A model generated the notes under the pieces. It saw only the letters and a program-made list of their open reading frames with translations. It was not told where the DNA came from and ran no database searches. A DNA stretch of 64,000 nucleotides from CAZTHK01 sp964613215 (GTDB lineage Bacteria > Krumholzibacteriota > Krumholzibacteriia > Krumholzibacteriales > CAZTHK01), in the NCBI GenBank assembly GCA_964613215.1, contig CAZTHK010000008.1, positions 1-64,000 on the forward strand, read 5' to 3'. Shown in pieces: positions 54,002 through 61,955 of the stretch; positions within the stretch are counted from its first letter, which is position 1; every line of letters begins with the position of its first letter. The position numbers and the translations under genes were made by a program.

Positions 54002-57000
54002 CTAATTCTTTCCAGCTCCGCATTCATTATCCGGCCGGAGGGGCAGTTTTATGGTAAATTCTGTTCCCTCGCCCGCCTGGCTACTGAAGGTCAGGCTTCC
54101 TCCGTGCTTATCCACTATGGTGGAATGGGCCAGGGCCAGCCCCTGGCCGCTTCCCTTACCCACATCCCTGGTAGTATAGAACGGATCGAATATCCTGTCT
54201 CTGTCCTCTTCTGCTATACCGGTGCCGGTATCGTCTACCCTTATAACCACCATATCCCCCTCCCTGGCGGTGGATATTATTATCCTGCCCTTCTTCTCCG
54301 ATTCTTCTCCCATCTTTTCCTCTATGGCATGCGCAGCATTAATTATCAGATTGAGAAAAACCTGATTTATCTCATCGGGGAGACAGGGCACCTCAGGAAG
54401 TGATTCGCTGAAGCAGGTCTCCATCTCGGCTACGTATTTCCATTCATTCCGGCTTATGGAGATGGCGGCATCCACAGCCCGGTTAATATCCACCGGTGTC
54501 TTCTCCCTTGATCCGGAGTGGCAAAACTCCTTCATGGAATTTACAATTCTGTTGACCCTTCTGATCCCTTCAAAAGTCTGCTCCAGAGCGGTGGGTACCT
54601 CCTCGAGCAAAAATTCCATATCCGTTTCCTCCATTTTTACTTCCAGGGACTTCTTCATCCTTTCTGCATATTCAGCTTCCCCCCCACCCTCCCGCCACTG
54701 TGATAGCCCGGATCGAAGATTATCCGCCAATTCACTGAAATCTCCGAAGGCATCCTTCAGAAAGCTGGTATTATCATTGATATACTGCATGGGAGTATTG
54801 ATCTCGTGGGCTATTCCGGCGGCCAGCTGACCTATGGATTCCATCTTTCTGGCATGATTCAGTTGCATCTCTATATTCCGCTGTTCTGTTACGTCGGCAG
54901 CCAGAATGAGGCAATCTTTTACATCTTCATCATCAACGGCAAAAGATACATTCATATTCATTAATCCCTCCGCCCCATCAATCCTTTGATAGGATATGTC
55001 CTCACCACTGACCCTTCTCTTCCCATCCCTTACCTTTCTGATCAGCTCATTTACTCTCTCCCAGTCCCACTCAACCTTACACTGGTGAAGATACTTCCCC
55101 AGGACATCCGAAGAAGAGATACCCAACAGTTCCTCCGCTTTCTTGTTCCACTGAAAGATCCTGCCATCCTGATCTATTCCTATAAGAAGCTGGTTCATGG
55201 AATTAATCAGCCTGCTGTTTCTGACCAGCAGCTGATGGAGGGCATCCTTCATATTCTTCAGCCGCCTCACCATTATCTCTTTCTGCCGGTTAGCCTGGGC
55301 CAGTGAGCGGGAACGCGCTTTCAGTTCTTCATTTTTCTTTTCCAGCTTTTCTTCCGCTTCCTTGCGCTCGGAAATATCGAAGAGCAGACCCTCCACCCCC
55401 TGAACATTTCCCTCATGGTCATAGTAGAAGTGGCTGCTGGTAAGTACGGTAAAGCTCGAACCGTCCCTCTTCTTGAGCTCCACTTCATATCTGCTGACCC
55501 GCCCCTCTTTCTTCAAATCTTTCAGGAATTCCTCTCTCGTGGAAGGATCGGCATAGAATTCCCGGGCCACATCCAGCCCATACATATCTTCCACCGAATC
55601 ATATCCGAAAACTTCAGCAGCCGAGGGGCTGGCCATTATCAACTTTCCGTGCTTATCCGTTCTATAATAAACGTCCTGAATCTCTTCCAGTATCTCCCTG
55701 TATTTCTTTTCACCGGCCCTGAGCTCCTCCTCCGCCTGTCTGCGTTTTTCCAGATTGATTCTCTGCGCTGATATATCCTCTGTTATTTCTATCGCCTTTA
55801 CAACCTCACCTTTTTCATTCGTGATGGGAGCTCCGGTGATACGCCAGAATCTTCCGTCATGGGTCTGCTTTTCTATAGTACTAATCTCCCCCGTCCGGAT
55901 GGCCCTCACCACCGGGCAGCCGGGGCAGGGATCATCCCTCCGCTCCCATACCCGGTAGCAGTACCTGCCGGTCATCTCATCCCGGGACAGCCCGGCAGAG
56001 CGGCAGGCCGCCAGATTGGCCCAGCCTATCTTCAGGTCGGGACTCTGGAGTATTACATGAGTGGGCTGGGCATCCAGGATGGTGGTCCGCTCTATCTCCG
56101 CCTTTCTCAGGGATTGGTAGGCCCTGGTCCGTTCAGTGACATCCATATGAGTGCCGCAGGCCCGGACCGGCCTTCCCTCTTTATCCCGCTCTATCACCTG
56201 CCCCCTGTCCAATATCCACCGCCACTTCCCGGATTTGTGCTTCATCCTGATGGTGGCTTGATAGAACGGTGTTTCGCCCTCAAGGTGAGCATCCAAGCTT
56301 TCCCGGGCCTCAGGATAGTCATCAGGGTGTACCAGCTCTACCCAGGAATCCAGCCGGGTTTTTATCTCTCTGACATCATATCCCAGCATCTCCGCCCATC
56401 GCTGGCTGAACCTTATTTGGCCGGTTCTGATATTCCAGTCCCAGGTCCCCAGGCCTCCCCCTTTCAGAGCCAGCTGAAGGCGCTGCTCCTTCTCTCTCAA
56501 TTTCTCCTCCGCCCTTTTGCGCTGGGTAATATCCCTTACCGAGGCAACCACTGCATCCACCCTGCCATCCTGATCCTTTACTATGAACAGTGACAACAGG
56601 GCGGGGAAGGTGGTGCCATCCTTCCTCTTCTGCTCCACCTCGCCGGACCAGTAGCCCCGGTTGAGGAAATTCCTCTGTATCTCATCCCGGTCTTCCGGAT
56701 CCTCATTAAGGATAAATACCGGATTACCGTAGAGCTCCTCTGGAGAATAGCCATAAAGACGCTCCACCGTCCGGTTGGCATACGTTATTTCCCCTTCTAT
56801 ATCAGCAATCACGAATCCCTCCATCGACTGCTCCACCACCGCACTGAGCATCCGGAGCTTATTTTCCGCCCTCTTGCGTCCGGTAATGTCTGTATGCACT
56901 CCGGCCAGAGCAATTATTTTACCACTTCTCCTGACCGGGTATGCACGAAGAAAAACATCAATCAACCTCCCGTGGTTTCCATACATGGAAACTTCACCAG

Positions 57001-59668
57001 TCCACTCCTCCCCCCTCATAATGGTATCAAAAACCTCCCGGCCCACCGCTTCATCAGCATAGAGGGATGAGGGGGCTTTACTCCCAATATCACCGAACAA
57101 CCGGTCGAACGATTTGTTCTGATAGAAATGTTCTCCTTCCGGTGTGGACATGCCGATGGCATCGGAAGAACAGTCCAATGCTTCCCTGAAATTCCGTACT
57201 TCTTCCTCCGCCCTTTTGCGCTGGGTAATATCCCTGAATATTCCCAGGGATCCTATTACCTTTCCACTTTCATCGTACTGTGGGGTAACGGTTACCAGCA
57301 CATCCACCTTCCTGCCACCCGGCTGAATTACCTCCAGCTCATAGGTGGATTTCTTTTCCCTGCTCCTCAGAGCGGTTTGTTCCCTGATCTTATCCTGTTC
57401 ATCCCGGGATATAAAATCGTAAAGAGATCTGCCGGATAGTTGCCCGCTTCCCACCCCGAATATTTCTTCTGCCGCCGGGTTTGCAAAAATGAATTCCTCT
57501 TCCAGGTTGGTAATTCCGACCCCCTCTCCCTGGTTCTCGATAAGAGTGCGGTACTTCTCCTCACTTCTCCTGAGCTCCTCCTCCATTCTCCCCTTCTCTG
57601 TATTATTCACAAAGTTTGAGTGCAGCAGCACCTGCATCTCCATCTCTACCTGCTGAGAGGACCACAGGATTCGCAGATTCTTTCCATCCGGCCTCTGCCA
57701 CCTTATCTCAAAATCGTTCAACTCCCCATTATCCTTAAGTATCTGAATAGCCTCCTCCCGGGTTTTACTGTCGATCAGATCCAGCTCCAGCGAGGTTTTA
57801 CCGATCACCTCATCCCTGCTGAATCCAAACAGCTCCAGGAAGGCATTGTTGGCATGAAAAAATCTGCCCTCTTCCATGGTGGAGATTGCCTGTGGTACCG
57901 GACTCCCATCGAATGCCCTGGAGAGTCTCTCCATCAGCTCCCTGTTCTCCCGCTCCTCCATCTTTCTGTCCAGGATATCGATGAACGAAATGGTATAATC
58001 GGGTTTTCCCTCATTCTTTCCCCTCATCTCCGATACTGTCAGTTCCATGAAGAATTCGCTTCCATCCTTGCGGACACCGGTTATCTCCCCCCTCCACCTT
58101 CCATCCGCCTCCAGGCCCTCCCGGATAGCTTTATGAATATCCGGACAGTTTTCATCCAGGCAAACTTTCATGAATTTTTTTCCCTTTACCTCCCGTATTG
58201 AATAGCCGGTGTGCATAGTAAAGGCTTTGTTCACCCATACTATCCTTCTATCCTGGTCTGCCAGCACCACTGCTTCATCGCTGACATCCAGCGAAGCAAA
58301 GGCCATCCTCTGCTCCCTTACTCCGCTGCTGATATCCCTGCCGAAAAGGACGGCCCCCCAGTCAGCAATTCCCAGTCCATTCAATGAAGTCCAATTCCAG
58401 GAGATGGTACGCCGACCTCCATCCCTGGTGGTAATAACTGTTCTGTATTCCTCATCCTCATCTACCTCACCACTCTTTATTCCTTCCATCCTTTCTTTTA
58501 TATCTCTCCTGTACTCCCGGTCCGGGTAAAGCCATTCCCAAATCCTTCCATCCCCCATTACCTCCTCCGCACTATAGCCGGAGATCTGTTCAGCCCGGCG
58601 GTTCCAGTAGATCACCTCCATATCCCTGCCCAGAATATTAACCCACAGTCCGGAACCTTCAGTGACACCATCCAGCAGTTTCATCAGCACTCCGGAGTTC
58701 TTACCCTTTAATTCATCCTCTCCCATCAGCCTGGCTATGGCAACCGCTCCCTCGATATCACCCCGGCTGTTCCTGACAGGAGTGGTTATAAGCTGACATT
58801 CCACCCTATTCCCATCCATCTCGGCAGGCATTGTAACTTCATGATTCCTGCCGTCGCTTAAAGTTCTGGAAAAGAATTCAGAGAGAAAATCGTTACCTCT
58901 CTCTGCTTTGCTCAGCCCCTCTCCGGCTGACTGTTCCCCCCATTCGAAATACCCGGACATTATCTTCCTGAATCTGGGATTAATATCCAGTTCCCGCATA
59001 TCCGAATCTACTACCGCCACCCCCAGCTGGAGATGCTCCAGAATATCGATAAACTCCTGACGGGAATTTCTGATTTCGGTCTCCTCCCTTGACCGCCTTA
59101 CCATATCTCCTATCTTCTCAGCCACCGACAGCAGGGTATCCCTCAATTTCAGCGGTATTCTGTCATAACTTCTGGAAGCGAGATTGAGGGAGGCAACTGT
59201 CTGCCCCCCCGATTTCACCGGAATAAAAGCCACCGCCCTGAGTCCTTCACTCCGGTAGAGGGATTGGGCGCGGGAGGGGAACTCTTCTCTGCCCAGGAAC
59301 ATGGGCCTGCCCTGTTCCACCAGCCTGGCCTGTGGTGAATCAGGAGGAAAAGCCGACACCTCCCCTGTAAACCCGGCGGATAGACCCAGATGAGCCCGTA
59401 GTTGAACATCACCCGAAGTTGGCTCCACCACGTAAACCCCACCGCAATCTATCCCCTCAAGAGCGCTCAGTTTATCCAGTATCAGCTCCAGGGACTTCTG
59501 AAAATCACTGGTGGAACCGAGAGCCATGATAAGATCTTCATAAACCTCTCCGCCTCCGGTCTCCGGATTCACTGTGGAATTTATTGTAGATTCCTGGTCC
59601 ATTATCAAAATTTGCCATCCGGTGTAATAATCAGAAAATTCCCCGTATATAACCATGGGCGAGCCCAT
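54002..59668 (-). CDS. Very large cytoplasmic multi-PAS hybrid-less histidine kinase
   Basis: An 1888-residue protein. An N-terminal GAF domain (~45-190) leads to about eleven consecutive PAS/PAC units, several separated by RDITQRKRAEEE-like linkers. After a coiled coil come HisKA with His1621 (GQLAAGIAHEINTPM) and HATPase_c (~1720-1885; NLIINAAHAIEE, DDTGTGIAEED, GSGQGLALAHS). No transmembrane helix and no receiver domain are seen, so it is probably a soluble sensor. One PAS (near residue 1248) has DDPCPGCPVVRAIRTGE, a Cys-x2-Cys found in PAS domains of many anaerobes. The start is uncertain: ATG at 59668 lies in a palindrome and an ATG at 59602 is also possible. No partner regulator is adjacent. 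Confidence 0.93.
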   Translation of the reverse strand: MGSPMVIYGEFSDYYTGWQILIMDQESTINSTVNPETGGGEVYEDLIMALGSTSDFQKSLELILDKLSALEGIDCGGVYVVEPTSGDVQLRAHLGLSAGFTGEVSAFPPDSPQARLVEQGRPMFLGREEFPSRAQSLYRSEGLRAVAFIPVKSGGQTVASLNLASRSYDRIPLKLRDTLLSVAEKIGDMVRRSREETEIRNSRQEFIDILEHLQLGVAVVDSDMRELDINPRFRKIMSGYFEWGEQSAGEGLSKAERGNDFLSEFFSRTLSDGRNHEVTMPAEMDGNRVECQLITTPVRNSRGDIEGAVAIARLMGEDELKGKNSGVLMKLLDGVTEGSGLWVNILGRDMEVIYWNRRAEQISGYSAEEVMGDGRIWEWLYPDREYRRDIKERMEGIKSGEVDEDEEYRTVITTRDGGRRTISWNWTSLNGLGIADWGAVLFGRDISSGVREQRMAFASLDVSDEAVVLADQDRRIVWVNKAFTMHTGYSIREVKGKKFMKVCLDENCPDIHKAIREGLEADGRWRGEITGVRKDGSEFFMELTVSEMRGKNEGKPDYTISFIDILDRKMEERENRELMERLSRAFDGSPVPQAISTMEEGRFFHANNAFLELFGFSRDEVIGKTSLELDLIDSKTREEAIQILKDNGELNDFEIRWQRPDGKNLRILWSSQQVEMEMQVLLHSNFVNNTEKGRMEEELRRSEEKYRTLIENQGEGVGITNLEEEFIFANPAAEEIFGVGSGQLSGRSLYDFISRDEQDKIREQTALRSREKKSTYELEVIQPGGRKVDVLVTVTPQYDESGKVIGSLGIFRDITQRKRAEEEVRNFREALDCSSDAIGMSTPEGEHFYQNKSFDRLFGDIGSKAPSSLYADEAVGREVFDTIMRGEEWTGEVSMYGNHGRLIDVFLRAYPVRRSGKIIALAGVHTDITGRKRAENKLRMLSAVVEQSMEGFVIADIEGEITYANRTVERLYGYSPEELYGNPVFILNEDPEDRDEIQRNFLNRGYWSGEVEQKRKDGTTFPALLSLFIVKDQDGRVDAVVASVRDITQRKRAEEKLREKEQRLQLALKGGGLGTWDWNIRTGQIRFSQRWAEMLGYDVREIKTRLDSWVELVHPDDYPEARESLDAHLEGETPFYQATIRMKHKSGKWRWILDRGQVIERDKEGRPVRACGTHMDVTERTRAYQSLRKAEIERTTILDAQPTHVILQSPDLKIGWANLAACRSAGLSRDEMTGRYCYRVWERRDDPCPGCPVVRAIRTGEISTIEKQTHDGRFWRITGAPITNEKGEVVKAIEITEDISAQRINLEKRRQAEEELRAGEKKYREILEEIQDVYYRTDKHGKLIMASPSAAEVFGYDSVEDMYGLDVAREFYADPSTREEFLKDLKKEGRVSRYEVELKKRDGSSFTVLTSSHFYYDHEGNVQGVEGLLFDISERKEAEEKLEKKNEELKARSRSLAQANRQKEIMVRRLKNMKDALHQLLVRNSRLINSMNQLLIGIDQDGRIFQWNKKAEELLGISSSDVLGKYLHQCKVEWDWERVNELIRKVRDGKRRVSGEDISYQRIDGAEGLMNMNVSFAVDDEDVKDCLILAADVTEQRNIEMQLNHARKMESIGQLAAGIAHEINTPMQYINDNTSFLKDAFGDFSELADNLRSGLSQWREGGGEAEYAERMKKSLEVKMEETDMEFLLEEVPTALEQTFEGIRRVNRIVNSMKEFCHSGSREKTPVDINRAVDAAISISRNEWKYVAEMETCFSESLPEVPCLPDEINQVFLNLIINAAHAIEEKMGEESEKKGRIIISTAREGDMVVIRVDDTGTGIAEEDRDRIFDPFYTTRDVGKGSGQGLALAHSTIVDKHGGSLTFSSQAGEGTEFTIKLPLRPDNECGAGKN

Positions 59669-60284
59669 GGCACTTAATCAATATACCAGCTTCGCCCGCC
59701 GCCCATCCGGTCGGAGTTCACATTCACCCACGGGCAGCCCCGCGGAACTCTGCCCTGCAGTTTATTAGACATGACATCAAAGCAGAGAATGGAATAACCC
59801 TCCTGCTCCCCGGCGCCGCCAACCATACGGGCTTAACCCCTGAAGTCTTCCTGACTGCCCGGCGGTAACGTAAACATCATATTTCAGGGGCTGTATTTAC
59901 AGCTACCTGCTGTATCTTATTATCGTAAGCCGGAGCAAAGTATTGAGCCGAAAATCACAGGATGATCTGTGAATTTGTATCTCCCGGGGAATAATTTGAA
60001 ACATTCACCGGAGATGAATCTGCCTGTCAGCTGTTTTTGATTGTCCCTCAGCCGGTCTTATCCTCCGGCCGCTTTCTGCTGCTCTCAGGAGAGATATATT
60101 TTTGCGGATGTTTCCGGGCCTTTTCCGGCTTTACCCCTCTGCCGGCTTTTAGGATTTTCCCCCGGCGGAATACCTGCCGGGGCAAGCTTTAAACATTTCT
60201 GCCATGTCCGGAATTATCTCTACGGCTCTCTAAACTGTCATCACCAGTCCGGGAGCTTACCTGGACAAAAAGGAATATCATCAA
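59669..60284. other. Intergenic region between the kinase and DUF4416 genes
   Basis: About 600 bases without a gene I can support. A short stem TCACAG-GATGAT-CTGTGA lies at 59955-59972. Small GC-rich hairpins occur around 60050-60070. Open frames here lack ribosome-binding sites and family resemblance. Confidence 0.4.
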
Positions 60285-60830
60285 TCAAAATCGCCTCTCC
60301 CTGCAACTCTTACGGTAGATCTCCCTGATCGACTCCAGATCCCGATGGTAAATACCAGAGGCAAAATCCGGGAAAGTCCAGGGGGAAGATACAAAACCAC
60401 CGTCCCGGTAGTACATGACAGGATCCGCATAGACACCCCTGCTGAGATATATCTTCTGCGGTCCCGGTTTGAAGGAGGCCAGTACCAGCTTATGAAAGTC
60501 GATATAACCGGGATCGATATTTACCCTCCTCTTCCCGCCGGAGGAAAAATCTTCTTCCACACCGGTCATATCCATTTTGAAATCCACCAGAAGTTCCGGT
60601 GAGGTCAGGGAAGCAAATGAGACTATAACCCTTACCAGCTCACTCCCCATCTCTTCCCTGTAGTAATCGGTGAGGGTGAAGGGATGGGACTGCCCACGGT
60701 AATCCATTCTCCCCGCCAGCCCCTCCACGGCGGGGAAAACTGCCTCGCCGGGATCCATCGCTGCCGGCAGCAGTACCGCCGCCACGGGTTTGACCGGAAA
60801 TGGTTCATCTCCCCCTGAAATCTTACGCAT
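60285..60830 (-). CDS. DUF4416 family protein
   Basis: A 181-residue protein with the DUF4416 pattern: PVKPVAAVLLPAAMDP near the start, FTLTDYYREEMGSELVRVIVSFASL, GGKRRVNIDPGYID, KLVLASFKPGPQKIYLSRGVYADPVMYYRDG and PWTFPDFASGIY. The family is found in anaerobes and its function is not known. The ATG at 60830 lies six bases after the stop of the arylamine N-acetyltransferase-like gene, with AGGAGGGGG upstream, so the two are translated from one message. Confidence 0.85.
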   Translation of the reverse strand: MRKISGGDEPFPVKPVAAVLLPAAMDPGEAVFPAVEGLAGRMDYRGQSHPFTLTDYYREEMGSELVRVIVSFASLTSPELLVDFKMDMTGVEEDFSSGGKRRVNIDPGYIDFHKLVLASFKPGPQKIYLSRGVYADPVMYYRDGGFVSSPWTFPDFASGIYHRDLESIREIYRKSCRERRF

Positions 60831-60836
60831 GCCCTG

Positions 60837-61700
60837 CTACCCCCTCCTGGCCTCCCGGTCCCCGGCCAGCAGCTCACGGGCCCGGGTGGTCAAGGTTTCC
60901 GGGATTCCGAATTCCCCCCTTATCCGCCCGGCCAGCTCTCTCCTGATATTCTCATTCACCTTCTGATTACCCCTGTTTAACCTCAGATGGTGATTCCTGA
61001 TATATATATGCCCCTTCCTGCTAAGCCTGGTCAGCTGAATTGAATTCATGGTGGGCAGTGAGAATGACCGTTCCCAGTACCGCATGAACAGGGGCATGGA
61101 GACCGGCCGGGTCTTCACAGTATACCTCCACTTCCTGGTATCACCGGCAATGGTAAACAGATGGTAGCGGTCGCGGTTTTCCGGCTTCAGCTCCACCCGG
61201 CCGAAGGGGGTGGGCAAATCCACCCTCTCACCGGACAATTCCACCGGTTCTCCTATCAGATAACCTGGATCTACCAGATAGCGCTTCTCTCCCATTTGAA
61301 CCACCAGGGCACAGTGGATATTGGGCCTCTTCATATCCGCCATCACCGGATAGCACCTGAAACCGCAATGTGAGAGGATGGAGCCGAGACAGAAAGTGAG
61401 CGAAAAACAGGTCCCCCCGGTATGATCACGGATATATCCTTCTATAACATCATCCGGCCTCCTGACCATCTCCCTGGCCGCCCCCCCCTCAAACTTTCTG
61501 ATGATCTTGGTAATATTCTCGTAAGGGATATCGGAGAATCCGGTCACCACACATCTGAGCATATCGAGGTCCCGGTCCCCGGTGGGGATTTTGAAATGCT
61601 CCAGGAAAATTTCTGAATGACCCCGCCGGGATGAATCAGATTTTTCATTCTTTCCTGCGTTCAAATGTTCTTTCTCTCTCCCAGTCATCTTCATATCCAT
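60837..61700 (-). CDS. Arylamine N-acetyltransferase-like protein
   Basis: A 287-residue protein of the transglutaminase-like NAT fold. The Cys-His-Asp triad is present: Cys98 in TGGTCFSLT, His129 in NIHCALVV and Asp144 in YLVDPGYL. The N-terminal region FSDIPYENITKIIRK resembles the PFENL-like helix of NAT enzymes. Usual NATs transfer acetyl groups to aromatic amines or hydrazines, but the substrate here is unknown. Two further in-frame ATGs lie at residues 3 and 5. The downstream gene is DUF4416. Confidence 0.8.
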   Translation of the reverse strand: MDMKMTGREKEHLNAGKNEKSDSSRRGHSEIFLEHFKIPTGDRDLDMLRCVVTGFSDIPYENITKIIRKFEGGAAREMVRRPDDVIEGYIRDHTGGTCFSLTFCLGSILSHCGFRCYPVMADMKRPNIHCALVVQMGEKRYLVDPGYLIGEPVELSGERVDLPTPFGRVELKPENRDRYHLFTIAGDTRKWRYTVKTRPVSMPLFMRYWERSFSLPTMNSIQLTRLSRKGHIYIRNHHLRLNRGNQKVNENIRRELAGRIRGEFGIPETLTTRARELLAGDREARRG

Positions 61701-61758
61701 CTATATGATTATACATTTACGCTACGGTATATTTTATTTATAATACATGGCAACAAGG

Positions 61759-61788
61759 TTGACAAGAGCAACTGCTTTGGTATATATT
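61759..61788 (+). promoter_or_regulatory. Predicted promoter upstream of the transketolase gene
   Basis: TTGACA at 61759-61764 and TATATT at 61783-61788 are separated by 18 bases. They point toward the transketolase start at 61956 and would leave a leader of about 160 bases. Confidence 0.45.
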
Positions 61789-61955
61789 ATATTTCCAACT
61801 ATAACGGAATCATTCACAAGGCGATTCAATGGACAGTTGAGATCGCCCATGTTATTCTTGCCCTGCAGAAAAGTCATCTGGTGGCAAGGTGCAATTTATG
61901 AATTTAACGCCATTTACTTTTAAATCTCATTACAGAAAAGGGAGGCTTGGTTAAA

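Noticed and set aside
61665..61901. A 78-codon open frame upstream of the transketolase gene
   Set aside because: It covers the promoter region and has no ribosome-binding site or family resemblance.
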